A stretch of 64,000 nt of DNA, taken from Drosophila miranda (Eukaryota > Arthropoda > Insecta > Diptera > Drosophilidae). This document shows positions 1 through 13,350 of this stretch, in pieces. Position 1 is the first letter of the stretch. Every line of letters starts with the position of its first letter. Made by a program: the position numbers and the translations under genes. The stretch spans positions 29,512,001-29,576,000 of the forward strand of contig NC_046675.1 in NCBI RefSeq assembly GCF_003369915.1, read 5' to 3'. Below the pieces are notes generated by a model. That model was given only the letters and a program-made list of their open reading frames with translations, did not search any database and was not told the origin of the DNA.

Positions 1-1919
1 AAGGCGCTGCAGGGAAACTTCAGTATGGTGGATGGCATTCCCTACGACAAGCTCCACAGAACCTATACGCCCCTGAATTATGATATTGATTTGGAGTCGG
101 ATGGCATACGCATTGACTGGACAAACAAATCGAAGCTAGCTGATTTTGAGCATAGCGAAGATTGGCATGCCTTTCTGGTTTGTAATCCCAACCCCAAGTT
201 AGCACTTTTACCACTTATCTGTTACCTTTAGGTACCTGATCCCATGCACGCGCTAACTGAAACACTTCTCTTTAGATTATTCTTTATTACGGCGAACCAA
301 TTTCTGAGCGAGATCTATCCCTGCTACTACAAGGTGAGGTCTCATCTAAGGATTTTCCTCATGTGTTTTGATATCTCAATCCTTTATTAGTTTGACGGAA
401 AGGAACACATTTTTCTAGTGCGCAACTGCTTCGAACAGATTGCGTATTTGGTGCACAGTTGTAATCTGGAGATACCAATTCCCGAAACGGTGACAAAGGT
501 AGAAGATCCAGATGTGTGCATGGGTCCTCGTACTATTCCGTTCTATCTGCGCATGAATGTCAGCCGCTTCAAGCTCCATCATGTGGATCCTCAGGAGAGG
601 ATTACCAAATGCATACAGAAGTGCTATGTGGCCCAGAATCAGCTGCTCAAAATGTCAGACTTCCAGGCAAACGAGGGCCTGAAGGGCCTTTGGGTCCACA
701 TGGGCTCGACGAGGATTCTGAACAATATTCTGACAATTATCTCGCGTCAATTCATGTTAAACTGCTCGGAGATCCGTCTGTGCAACAATAATATTTTCAG
801 GATAGACGCCGCGTGCGTCCTGGCGCGAATGGGGAGCCTGAGGGCCCTGGATTTGGGCCTTAATTGGATAAACGATTTGGAGGACATCAAGGCGCTAGGT
901 GAGCTGCCGCTAAAGTCGCTTCGACTCCATGGCAATCCGCTGTGCCGAAAGTACGGCCTGCCCAATGATTATATCCAGGCAGTGAAGAAAATCTTCCCCC
1001 AACTTACGACGCTGGATGGGGTGGATCTGAGCAGCAAGCCGGGCCAGGCGCCGCAGAAGAACTTCCTTTGCGACATTGGGGCCTACGAGCTGGTGGGCGA
1101 CGTATTTCTCAGCAACTATCTGCGCGAGTTCGAGCAGGCAGACATGCGGGCCAACCGCCTGATGAAATATTACACGGAAGACTCCATATTCACGATGACC
1201 TGCAACTATGTGATGGGGCGCTCGCAATCATTCAACGCCCAGCTCTTTAAGCGAATCTCAAAGTACACCAAGCATTCGCGAGACATCAAAAAGTGGTCGG
1301 ACTATACCAAAGCCACAAACGAATTCCATGTGGGATTGATGGAGATCATTGGCGTGCTCATGGAGCTGCCGAGTGTCGTCCACGACTTTCTCTCCGTCCA
1401 GACGGATGTGATGCACTACAATGGCCAGTCGGCAGTTATTCATGTCACGGGTCTGATGCGCGATGACTCTCCGACCACCCATAACCAGGCGGAGCTCTAT
1501 TTGGCCTTTACCAGGAACTTAGTACTCAAGGTTGATAAGCAGGGACTGGTAGGACACCATTGGAGATACTACTTTGAATTGATTCATTCACCATCTATCA
1601 TTTCCAGGGCTTTGGCAAGAAGGCTTGCCGATGGAAGATCTCTAATGACCACCTGAGCATCATGAATCCCTCGAGGAAACAGTTAGAAGGTGCGTTTAAG
1701 GTCTGCCCACTGCCAAAGGATCGTCTAATGGCGCCAGCCTCCGAGGACTCACTTGATGCCAAGAGCCACAAGCTCATTTTGTTCCAGCAGCTTACCGGCC
1801 TAACATCTCCCTGGTGCACAAGAATCGTGGAGTCGGCCGAATGGAATTTTGAACGGGCCACCAAAATGTTTCTCGAAATGAAGGAAAACAGAGAGATTCC
1901 CGAATTGGCCTTCATCTAG
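1..1919 (+). CDS. NXF-family nuclear RNA export factor paralogue, 5' partial
   Basis: The gene runs in from the left edge. Exons inferred: <1-197, 276-333, 391-1548, 1608-1919 (TAG stop); the 197 donor is the weakest. Order of domains matches TAP/NXF1: an RNP-like RNA-binding domain (Trp at EDWHAF, then YPCYYKF and HIFLVRNCFEQ), leucine-rich repeats (SLRALDLGLNWINDLEDIK, LKSLRLHGNP), an NTF2-like domain starting near GAYELVGDVFLSNYLREFE, and a C-terminal UBA-like TAP-C domain with EWNFERATKMF and the terminal IPELAFI, very like the NXF1 ending. NXF1 exports bulk mRNA by binding nucleoporin FG repeats through NTF2-like and UBA domains. This divergent sequence looks like one of the fly germline-biased paralogues (nxf2, nxf3 or nxf4 type) rather than NXF1 itself. 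nxf4 is possible from the chromosomal region, but this is inference. The family call is firm; which paralogue is not. Confidence 0.85.
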
Positions 1920-2079
1920 GCAGACGACTGGCAGGCTGCAGAACTTAATATTTAACGGAAACCGAATTTAACACCCACTGAGGAATCAAAGAAGAAATCA
2001 AAGATTATCTACAACGAATTTTTTCCTTCAATATACCTACCAATGTTTTCGAACACAAATATTAAAATTATAAAAAAAA

Positions 2080-4750
2080 AAATTAATTTTTATTTTTATT
2101 TATTTATTAAATTAACAAATTATCTGTTAATAATGGTACTTAGTTACTAAAGGCGGAAAAAGATAAGTTAAAAGTTAGCTAAATTTAAATGATTATAAAT
2201 ATTGCATGCAATTAGTTTAAGAGACAGTTCAGGGGATAGGGTTTGACAGAGGGAGTTATAATTATGGCATAAAACCCTAAAAGGTTCATGATCAGCATAA
2301 TTAGACCTACATATGGGTAGACGGATAGGCCTAAAAGTACGGGTAGGTCTGGATGGAACGGCCAAGTCAATCTGACCCAAGAGAGTTTGGGAGTCAACAG
2401 TCCCAAGAAGGAGCTTGTGCACGAACATTACGCCATTGCATATTCTGCGATGGTGCAACGACGGCAGGTCAATAAGATTTAGCCTAGACCGGTAGGGTGG
2501 CAAGATTCTACCCGAGTCCCAGTTAAAGTTCCGAAGGGCAAAAATTAAAAATTGCTTTTGCACGGATTCAATAACAGCCTGCTGCTCTTTATACTGCGGG
2601 CTCCACACACAAGAACAATACTCCAATATAGGACGTACTAACGAGATGTACAGTTGTTTCGTAACGTACGGGTCGTCAAACTCCTTGGACCAACGCTTGA
2701 TGAACGCTAAAACACCCTTAGCTTTATTTACAGTTGCAGCTATATGGGTGTTGAAACACATCTTATGATCAAAAAGGACTCCGAGGTCATTTGAACTCGA
2801 AATTCGCTCAAGGACATGATTTCCTAGAACATATGAGACAAAATGAGGAGCGCGACGGTAAAATGTCATAAGTTTGCATTTGGAAAGGTTCAGAAAAAGA
2901 AGATTAGTTGAACACCACAATAGTAGTTCACTTAGATCAAGTTGAAGGCGTGTGTGCAAATACCAATCAGAGTAAGAAAGACAGATTATGACATCATCAG
3001 CATACATTAGTGTAGTAGAGTATGTTATAACTTGAGGAAGGTCGTTCACAAATAAAATAAACAGAAGCGGGCCCAGATGACTTCCCTGTGGCACACCTGA
3101 AGTAACATTAACAGTATTTGACAACACGTTAGAAAACAAAACACGTTGAGTACGGTTAGAGAGATAGGACAAAATCCAATCTAGAAGATTCGTTGGGAAC
3201 CCTAATAAAGAGAGCTTTTGAATAAGCAGAGCATGGTTCACAGAATCGAATGCCTTGCTGAAGTCCGTAAAAACTACATCCGTCTGCAAACCAATTTGAA
3301 AACCACGGTGGATTAGGTTAGAAAACTCATGAAGGTTAGTCGATGTTGAACGATGTCTGAAAAAACCGTGTTGCGACGGAGATATCAAGCTGCAACAAAG
3401 ATGTTGCAGTTGCCGGGTGACCAGGAACTCAAGAAGCTTCAATGTTTGATCTTGAACCTTTTTTGTGAAGCGGAATGATGTAGGACTCATTCCAAATTAC
3501 TGGGAGACAAGACTGTTCCAAGGAGAGGTTGAAGAGAAAGGTCAAGGGTTTGCAAAGGGACTGGGCACAGTGTTTTAAGATGCAACTTGGTACCTTATCT
3601 GGACCCGCAGAAAACGATATGTCCATAGATGACAAACCTTCCAGAACAACGCTTTCCTCGAAAAAGGGCAGAAAAATGCTGTTAGCTTGAGGTAGCTGGT
3701 ACGGATACGGAGTGGATGCGTTGTAAATATGAGACGAGTACGTTGTTTGGAAAAAGTTAGCGAATAAATTTGCAATACCAACGGCAGAAGCTTCTGTTTT
3801 GTTCTGGTAATGAAGGGACGGAGGAAAAACGTTTGACTTGCGCTTAGAGTTAACGAACGAATAGAATTTTTTAGGATCACTACGAAAGTTACTACTACAT
3901 TGTGAAAGGTAATGATTATAACACTGACTATTGACGGCAAGGAACAGAGAGCGAGCGGAGGAGTATAGAGCTAAGGCCAACGTGGAGCCCGACTTCTGGT
4001 ACTTTTTATAGAGCCGGGATTTATTATTTTTTAAGTATGAAAAATACTTGGAGAACCAGGGAGGCTTGGACGATACAGGTACAGTGATATCTGGTACAAA
4101 CGTATTAAGGGCGGAGTAAATAGAACTATAAAACGAGTTAACAGTTGCATCTATGTTCGGTAATGAATAAAGAAACGACCAATCAACACGCGAGAGATGT
4201 AGATCTAAATCGATAAAGTTTGTTTTGCGAAAACACTTTATGTGACAAGGAGCCATGGAACTGTCAGCACCTCCAGATTGTGTACACCCCAGTGATATCA
4301 ACAAAGTTGGATGGTAAGGATCTTCAGGGAGAGATATTGGGCTTGCTCTAGATACCGTAGCAAGAGAACCATCGTTAACAAAAACGAGGTCAAGAAGTCT
4401 GTCCCTAATGTTTTTAACGGCATTAATTTGGACAAGGGAAATATCCGTTAGCCCATTGATAAAGTCATTATGGCAATTGGGAAACAACAGGTTAGCGCCA
4501 TCACAAGGCAGCCAAGAAAGAAATGGGAGGTTAAAGTCCCCCATGACAATAATTCGATCATGGGTGCCAAAAACTGCCAACGTCTGCTGCTACTGCTGGA
4601 AGGATTTCAGAGGTAACACAGAAGCGTAGCCTCTATACGATAAGTTACGGTACACAAAAATTGGATCGAATTGGGGCTGTTTTGGAGCCCCGTGTACTTG
4701 TAGTTTCAAATTCCAACCGTTCTTTGAAATCTATCATCAGACAAACAGCT
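2080..4750 (-). mobile_element. CR1-like non-LTR retrotransposon (LINE), 5'-truncated and decayed
   Basis: Read on the minus strand. The first part is the end of an AP-type endonuclease domain (IIVMGDFNLP motif near 4540), followed by the linker and reverse transcriptase. RT hallmarks: DFSKAFDSVNH, SGVPQGSHLGPLLFILFVNDLP, the catalytic YADD box (LMYADDVI, near 3000) and a C-terminal RPILEYCSCVWSP region; these resemble the CR1 clade (compare DMCR1A) more than Jockey proper. The RT is split into two frames that overlap at 3429-3490, and the expected segment between the KKGS motif and the FLVTRQ region looks shortened, so there is a deletion with a frameshift. An in-frame TAG lies just upstream of the endonuclease fragment (near 4592), with readable endonuclease-like sequence continuing to about 4740. 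The 3' tail is A-rich with TAAA-like units (about 2080-2110). ORF1 is absent. The element is inactive and lies immediately behind the NXF gene. No target duplication was found. Confidence 0.85.
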
Positions 4751-5534
4751 GTTCGGCCAGCCCTTTTCATATATTAGTTCATGTAATTATCAACAGATAG
4801 CGCCACTAGCGATTTCGAAGTGGTGGAAAACGGCCATCTTACATAATAGGCTTCAATTCTGAAACCGTTGAAATCAAATTTAGTTTTACTCTGCAAAATA
4901 TTTTAATATGACTGTTATCTAGAGTATTGGGTGCAAATTCCTCAGTCTACTTTCCTTCTATAGCAATAAATAAAGGGATTACATATGTGCGACGTCCATA
5001 TATGCATCGCACAATCAAAAGCGAACCATTTAAACCCAGCAAAACATACGTTAAACACCCACAAATGCTGGATAGTTCAAAGGAATCGGTCAGTTTCAGC
5101 TGCCGTGCAACAATTAAGGCATCATTCAGCGCAGACGCAACCCAGCGATCAACGGTCAGCGATCACCGGTCTGGGACAAGGGGCAATTTATGGCACGGTC
5201 TCCAAGCAATTGCTCGGACAGGGACAAAAAACAATCTTTATCACATTTATTGCAATGCCCCTTGCCTTTGTCAACGATGCCAGAGGCCCAAAGACAATGG
5301 CAAGCGGGTGCCAAAGGAGAAAGAGAACGGCGAGCAGAAAAGGTCAAACATTGACCCTGCTGAAGGAAGCGGACAAACAAAAAGAGCAAACAGAGCGCGC
5401 GCGCGCTCGCTCGAATCTTTCACCCACCCGACATTGAGGTCGTCTTAGAGGTCAAGTTTGACCTTACTTAGGGACAACCCCTATGGATGGATAGAGATTC
5501 CAGAGATCCACTAAGTTCTTAGGGGTAGACTTCT

Positions 5535-5537
<3 letters not shown>

Positions 5538-5575
<38 letters not shown>
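5538..5575. repeat. (GA)n microsatellite
   Basis: Nineteen uninterrupted GA units, with degenerate CT/GT-rich sequence following. Such runs also match GAGA-factor sites, but nothing else here marks a promoter. Confidence 0.95.
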
Positions 5576-5579
<4 letters not shown>

Positions 5580-8159
5580 AGTGAGTCTCTCAGTGAGCAC
5601 GTCTCTCCTCTCTCAGTTTTTCTCCTGTTTGAGTGAGTCGATCGTCAAAACCACTTGGGCGATGGCCATCCCATCGATCCTTGTCCACGCAGGACACTTC
5701 CGGATTGCATTCAATTGTAGTTCTGCAACAATTGCGCTTTTCTCTCTTTGTCACAGTTTGTGTCTTCTGTTGGTTTTTTAGCTCATGTTACCTTCTTTGT
5801 TACCTCTGAAATCCTTCCAAGATAAATGGCCTTAATTGGCCGGGTATCACAGCATCCAAAAAGCAGAAGCAGCAGCAGCCGTTGCCTGTCTGACAGTTTT
5901 TGGCGCCCATAAAAATTAAATGAAAATTAAGCGCAAACATGAGAATTCTGTCACATAAATTGTGTCAGTGCCCCCTCTCCCTAGACCTTTTATACCCATC
6001 GAAACGGAGTAGAGCCTTGCCTGCACCTTGCCTCTCAACTATTTTTAGTCCTTCTGGCAGCTGTTCCCTGCACTCGACTCCACTCCACTCCGCGTTGTTA
6101 CACAAAAATTAGTCCATCTGCAGGGCAGAGCAGCAGAGAGTTATACGATGCACAATGCTGCTGAGGTTGCTGCTTGATTAACACATGTCCTGCCCCATGC
6201 CCCATGCGGGCGTATCCCTGGCGTATCCGAACAAGCACTTCTCTCGTTCACATGGGACGCAAGCGCAGTAGCTGGCGATCGATATGTTCTTGCTTAGTTT
6301 GTTGATGCTCTTAACTCATTCATTATGAATTGGAGGTGTTAAATATGCCACATGCATCATGTTGCGGCTGCTGCAGGAGTTTAGGATGCTGCTGTTGGGA
6401 ATAGCCCAATGGGAAAAGGTTTAAGGGAAGGATAGAACGCAAGATCACATGTGAAGGATTGACTTCAAGGGACCTAAAAGGGATGTAGATCATATTTAAA
6501 TCGAGACATAATTTAATAAATAGTCACTCGAGTTATTCTAAACATTGATTTAAATATCAATTTTCAATGTCTCCCTTAATGGTTGGTTCAGCTCTGCATA
6601 TATATGTACATATTTCCAACCAAAATTTAGGAACCTTTATCAAAATATATAAATTCTCTATTTAGAATATATTCTTAAACTACTCCAAAACTCGTTTGCC
6701 ATTGAATATCAATAAATCTCTTCGATTTCCCGCTTTCTTTTCATTCCTATTAGTTCAGCTTTTCCCCGCTTTCCATTCAACCACTAAAAAAAAACCATCT
6801 CTTACCTTACATTTTGTATGTCAAATCATGAATCGCTTCAATATTTGTCAAACAAACTACTGGAACCCCTCTCCCGAAATCCTCAATGCTATTGCACCCA
6901 CAAAGAAGCATCAAAGATTAATCATGCTGCCACAGAGAGAGAATGCCACAAGATTGTGATCGTGTAACATGGAGAAATCATGGGAATAACAATAAATACA
7001 AAACACTGAATCCATCATAAGACGCGAAAATCCTTAAGGAAATCAAACAATAGCTCAAAAACGAACCAAAAGATCGGGGATCAGTCAGAGGTTAGGATCG
7101 AGGGTCGAGGGTCGATCGAGCGCGTGAGGCAATGTTGCGCGTGCGCAGCGCACGCTCCCGTTAAATGTTTACGCTATTACGATCCTAAAGAAGCAGGGAG
7201 CAAGGCGCAAGGAGCCAAGGAGCAGGCAAGGAAATGAGCCTATTATAGGCGATCCCCGACCCCGACTGGCATTGCGACCCCGGAAACACACAAATCTTAC
7301 GCGCCAACGTCGCGTCTCCGAACACGCGACATTTACATTCCAAAAGGCGACCCTTGTGGACCTCTTCCCTAAGCCCCAGAGTGTTCGTTGGCTTTAAGGG
7401 TGTCTCACAAATGATTTTCTTATGTCTGCTCCTTTGGGATTTGGGAGTTTGTGTTTGTTTTTCCCGGGAAATGGAATTCCTTCTCATTCAAATGAGTTGA
7501 GTCGCGCAGCTCCTTCTTTGGCGACGATGTTTAGTGTGATCTTTAGCAGATCTTTGACATCTGCCCCTGGCTCTAGGCTCTCGCTGGGCCCCCCTCTTTT
7601 ATAGAGTTATGGAGTTATGCCCTAATTTCTGGTAGTTTTTGGGTAATTTTTCAAGCTATGTAAATTTGTTGTGCTCCAAAATCAATGGGAAAAAGACTCC
7701 TGCTTCCATTCGAGATGCTCCAGGGGGGGTCCTTCACTCCTTCAACAGCTGCCAAAAATGTATAAGAATCACACTCGCGATCGAAGAAAGTTTCCAGCTC
7801 AATTTGAGACCTTGGCTAAATGTCAGCTCAGATTTAACGCCAATTGCGTTGGACATAAAGAAAGTACTTACTGAGGAAGGCATAATCAAAGCTATCCCAT
7901 CGCCTGAATGGACTCTCATTTCATGGCTGTCCGCTTAGGACTATCTATCTCGGAAGAGAACGCTCCAATTAGCCCAGATAAAAAACTTCACTTCTGCTAA
8001 TCCCTTCAGCGTGTGATTGGCCTCAGACGAAGGCCGAAGACGCCATCGGCCATTGATGGCATGAATGGCATACAGATTTAGATCGCCAACAATATGAAAA
8101 TGTCACGCTTATCGGGGCAGAAAGAAACCTGAACGTACCGACCATCCATCGGTCGTATC

Positions 8160-8186
8160 GGGATCAGGATCAGAATCAGGATCAGG
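8160..8186. repeat. Short GGATCA-type hexamer repeat
   Basis: About four and a half imperfect copies of a GATCAG/GGATCA hexamer in non-coding DNA. Confidence 0.7.
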
Positions 8187-11100
8187 TCTTCACAGTCCCT
8201 CATCTGTTGTGCGGTTTGGCGGCAGAAAGGAAGTCGAGACCGCTGGGCCTCTCCTCACCAAGTGCCATACCAGTGCGATTGACAGTGCCAGAGTCCAACT
8301 TTGTCCTCGTCATCATCATTGTCGCCTTTGGATGTTTTTCTAGCCGTCCATCAGCTGAAGCCCAGAACCGGATGGAAGAGGAATATAATAACAATATATG
8401 AACATGTATCCTGTGCCCAGGATATTGCCACGCCGCCGCATACAAATCGTATTCGAAAGCGAAGACGAAATGAGATGCAGGCGTTGCTCCCACTCCAATG
8501 ACCTCTCATCCACCTTTTCCTTCTGTTATAGTACGGTGTACTCCCACTCCGGGTCCTAGGACCCGTGCCTCGTCCTGGCGGCCCATTGTCCTCACAGCCG
8601 TTATTTGAATGACATTTGAATTTTGGGCATTTGTGTCCTTCAGCCTCTCGCTTGTTGGATTCAATTGTTGGAAACTCTCTCTCTCTCTCTCTCGATCTGT
8701 CTGGCTCTCTTTCTGAGGCAATCGACAGGACATGCGATCGGGATCAGCATTTGATGTGATGAATTCATTATAAAGACAAAGGCAGCAGCAGCAGATGATG
8801 GCCAGAAAATGTGAGGAGAGTTCAGGGAAATGGCAAGGATCTGTTGTTGGGGGGGAAGGTTGGATTCTATTAAAAATGGAATGGCATACGCTTCAAGAAT
8901 AATCTAAATTGCTAAAAATAATCAATAAAAACTATGGGGAATCTCAGGAAAGCCTCTGAAGAAGATCAACAGAACTATAGATCCAAAAAGGATTTAACTG
9001 AAAGGCCTTAAAATCGAAAAGGATCATCTATCACAAACAGATCAGCCACAATCAATAAACTAATCAACGCTCATCCCCTCATCACCGTACAACCTACGCA
9101 GAACCCATAGTGACACCCCATAAAGAAGACTATTATGCCCTTAAAAAATATCCGATCATGCCACGCCCATTGCCCCTGCTCTCCCCTCAAAAGGTCAATT
9201 ACATAATCGTGCCACACATCGCGAGGCAGCCATCGGATACACCAATTACCATGTTCGTATTTTTTACCCTCCCCATCTATAAAAAAAATGAAAAAACACA
9301 CCCTATACACTCGTATGTAAAAAAAGTGCCCTCCTATTAAGTGGCGCTAAAAATCAAATTAAGGGTGTTTACCCAAACGACGACTCCTCGATTACAACAT
9401 CACCTAAAAAGTAGTTTTCGAGGGGCATGCAACAGGCAGACAACAGGAGGACAAAAGATCAGAGAAAGGGAGCGGATGCGGATCTAGGGGGGAAAAAACG
9501 GAAGCACTTTTTATGAAGTGTTGCCTTTTTATTGGTGGTTAATTTTCAGAGAGTGTTCCGTACTCGAATGTTTGACGAGGGTAGCACGATCATGCATCAT
9601 GATGATGCAACAGACGCGAGATAAAAAGATACGAGATACAAAAGGGAAAAAGGGTTCCGATTCGGGGATGCGGCAACAATCCGTTTATATTTAGAGACAC
9701 AAAGGGGAAGGGGTGTGTGTGAGTACCAAATGTGTTGAAAGGGTAGAAGTGTCTGCCGCTGGGAAAACGTGCCTCCTCTTCGGCTTCTTTTTCAAGTTCA
9801 ATGACAAAGATCTTGTGGTGCCACACGCCCGAAAACCATCTAATCCCTTGGCGTTGATTGGCCCCCGCTCCCCAAAAGAGAAGGGTATCCAAAAATAAAT
9901 GAAAACAGCGACAGGGGGGAAACGCATTGCCTTGATTTCATTTTGTTTTTATTAGGCGCTGTAAATTGTAGTTGGAGGGGAGAGTGTGTGGAGAGTGCGT
10001 GTGGCACAAACAAAACTATTATGAAGTGTGGCTGAAGACAAGGGGCAAAAATGGAGTCTCAGACAGCCGAAACAAAGGGTGAGTTCTAGCTCCAAAATGG
10101 CGAAGCTACTCTGAAGGAAAAAGTTCATTGAAACTGAGGGAAAAAATTAAGATGTTTCCAGAAGCTAGTGAAAGGGAAAAGTTTTTGTGGAAAATGCTGC
10201 TACAAGGTCATGTAGGATAAACTTTTTAATGGTTTATCAGATAAAACATAGTAAAAGAAAGTTCTTTGGGCGTCTATGGACATGATTTTATTTAGAGAAA
10301 ATTTCACAGTTTCATTAACATTTTTTTACCAGCTATCTTTTATACATATTTCAACCAAGTTGATCAGCATTTTTCTCTACTACCTTTGGCAAATTTTCTC
10401 TCTATGGAAAACCAGCTGTTCCAATTAGCAACATTTACCCAAAAAAAAAGTAACCACCGAAAAAGTAAGAAAACAATACGTAGTACATATATTGAAAAAT
10501 AAAAGGGTTTACCTTCTATAAGCGAAAATTCAACACCTTTTATTCAGTTTGCTATGTTCCACTCCCTCGGTTTTTGGCAAAGCCAGAAATTATTACAATT
10601 TTCCAGAGAAAAACCAGAGGGAACGGAACCTATTGACGGTTTTGTTCCCCTTTTGTCAACCACAATGACCAGCTGAAAAATGTAATTTAACCCTTGGAAA
10701 ATCGAAGCAGAAATGGTGAAATTTATGCACTTCACTTTCGGGAAAATGTGGAATTATTGATGGATGTGCGAGACCTAAAGGAGGAAAACTCAAAGGGATA
10801 TGGAGAAAGGCTTGGGTCCGAGGCAGCTGAAAATGAGAGTGAATCATGCAATTTCCAGATGTCAGACAGCGAAGGGACACAAGCCAAATTGTGGGAGTGC
10901 AATCGAACTTGATTCGAACAGAAATTGGAGACTCCATATCCGCCCATCAACCACAATCCGATGACAACTTGTACAGATCTAAAGTATCGGCTGACACCTG
11001 TAGACGACCACGGATACACCTCCATCAACATCCACTCCCTGGGACACTGATACTTCATCTTCATCCTCCGAGAAACTCTCTAATTGCTCACATTACAACG

Positions 11101-12160
11101 CTCTCTCCACAGTGCTCTACAGCTGACATTTGCACTTCGAACCTTTTCACAAAAGACCAATAAGTCGATTTATCCCAGCCCAAAAACCAACAAAAAACAC
11201 AAACGAAATTCTTTTCTAAAGAAAAAACACATGTTGCTAAAAAAAAGTATCTCTTACACGAAGAAAGACCTTATCTACCTGTTTTTTATTCACATGTCGA
11301 AGGCATCCCTGAAGCGACATATCGATCCATTGAAAATATTTGCCAAATGTTTTTCTGGATTCTTTTTTCATTTCATTTCAGTTTTTCTTTTTCCTTTTTT
11401 GCAACCCCTCTCGCAGAGGGGTGGTTGCAGTAACCTCACCCACCCCATCGTATCCCCGTATCACACATTTTTGGGTAGTTTTTCGCTTCAATTTTTTTGC
11501 TAAGTTTTTTTCATTCTTTTTGGTTGCAATTTTTTGTGTGGATATTTTTATTGGCTGTAATCTCGTTTTTTGCATGAAATTTCCGGGAAAATCATTGGGA
11601 TTGTGCAATAGGTGTTGATGTGACTTTCTGACTGGATTTTGATTGGTTGTGATCAGGAGATTTTTTAGGGAGGACCTATAGTGAGAGAGGTTGAGGGTTA
11701 CAGGATAATGTGGGTGCCTTTTAAGAGATTGATTGACATTTCCAAATTAATCAATGGTTCATTTTTAAAGGACCTCTTAAACCTGGATCTTTCGAGTACT
11801 AAATGCCATGAAATTTGATTAGTTGGTCTCTAGTATTCCCCTCCATTGAACTTAATTCTTTATGCCACACTTCCACAATTCCTACTACTCCTTTTACTCG
11901 CTGTCTCTCAGGCTTCTTTGATTACTCTATTTGACATTCGGTTCGTATATTGGCATCTGGTGTCGTCCAGCATCCGAGGCAAACATAAAGAAAAGGCTGG
12001 AGTACGGAGTGTCTATATGGAAGCCCACACAAAAATTTGTATTGTTTTGTAGCAAACTGACCAAATGAAACGCAGCAAACGGCGGCTGGCCTGAAGTCCG
12101 CATCCAGTGCAAATATACAGAACGGGAAATAGAGGAGGACACGCGTATATCTGTGCAACC

Positions 12161-12162
<2 letters not shown>

Positions 12163-12194
<32 letters not shown>
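12163..12194. repeat. (CA)n microsatellite
   Basis: Sixteen perfect CA units. The long minus-strand open frames over it translate to alternating Cys-Val and are artefacts of the repeat. Confidence 0.95.
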
Positions 12195-12197
<3 letters not shown>

Positions 12198-12425
12198 GCA
12201 CACGCTGCTTGTGTCCTGTCGTATATCCACTTCCTTTTTTTCTCTCTGTGTGTCTCTCCATAACGGATGCTGGACATTATCGATGGGAATGGGCATAGGG
12301 CATCGGAGTCGTGCGTCCTTCTCTCCGTGCATATATTTTTAACCTTTTGTTGTTTTTCGTTAACTAAAGTGCCATCAGGAGCAGATGTTTTTTCCATACC
12401 AGCGTCAGCGGTTCCGTGTCTATGA

Positions 12426-12445
12426 TTTTTTTTTTTTTTTTTTTT
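12426..12445. repeat. Poly-T run
   Basis: Twenty consecutive T bases in non-coding sequence. No adjacent retroelement body or target duplication was recognised. Confidence 0.9.
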
Positions 12446-13324
12446 GGATATACTCGTATGTACAAAGAGTGGACGCCTGATGGACGCAGTTCTGTTTGTG
12501 GAACTGTAAAAATTGTCTCTGCTATTTGCTGCCGCCGCGAGTTTTCCCTAATTTTCTTGGCCTGTTGTTTGTTTTCCCCAGTGGGACTAGTGGGTTCTTT
12601 TATGTCCTCCATCGACCGTCCACCAATCATTTATCTATCTATCCATGACTTTAATTCCATACACTTTTGCATATTCATCATTTGAATGCGTTTGCAATTA
12701 GTTTTGGTTTGAAAATTTACATAGAATTCTGCGGTCAATGGAGGGGTTTATACATGCTGGGCATCCCATTCATGGATGTTCCATAGAATGGTTGGGTTTT
12801 TGATTTGATTTGGTGTCAGATTTAGTCATAGCCTTGAATGGGTATAACAGAAATATATACTTGATTTGATAGAAAAACTTGCTTACATTTCTATAGTCTC
12901 AAAAATTTGTATTTTTCTGAAAACCTTTTTGAATAGGTTAGAATAATCTGGAAATTATTTTGGGTGAGTTTTACTTAAGAGACCCGTTCTTACGTCCGTG
13001 CCTATATCTCGACAAAAAACCTTCAGTCTCCTGTTTTTTTAGCATTAAATCAATTGGATATACTCCCAAATCCTTTGCTACCCATTCCAATCGCTGCTTT
13101 AACATACAACATATGCATCTATTTATCCAAAAATACTATACACACGCTTCTAACAAGATCTATGGCTATTAGAGAGCCTGAACCCATAATTCAGTCGAAT
13201 GCCAAAACTCAAAACTCAGCAACCGGTCAGCAGAGAAGATCCTTCAGCCCCTTGTTAACGGCAGCGGCAGCGGTGACCACTTAAGGATTCGCTACACCCA
13301 CCTTAATCCCACATAAAGGACTTT

Positions 13325-13350
13325 CGGACCTCGGACCTCGGACCTCGGAC
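13325..13350. repeat. Tandem CGGACCT heptamer
   Basis: Three full copies plus a partial fourth copy of a 7-bp unit, in non-coding sequence. Confidence 0.85.

Noticed and set aside
4927-5448. Overlapping frames of 173 and 150 codons
   Set aside because: Two equally long frames in one stretch, rich in Lys/Arg/Gln and ending in a GC repeat; no family match.
7639-7938. 99-codon frame downstream of hb
   Set aside because: No recognisable domain, overlapping frames on both strands, isolated in non-coding DNA. Could be a decayed element, but not supportable.
11922-12397. Two minus-strand frames of 136 and 156 codons
   Set aside because: They overlap in different frames over a CA microsatellite and translate to Cys-Val repeats; no domain.
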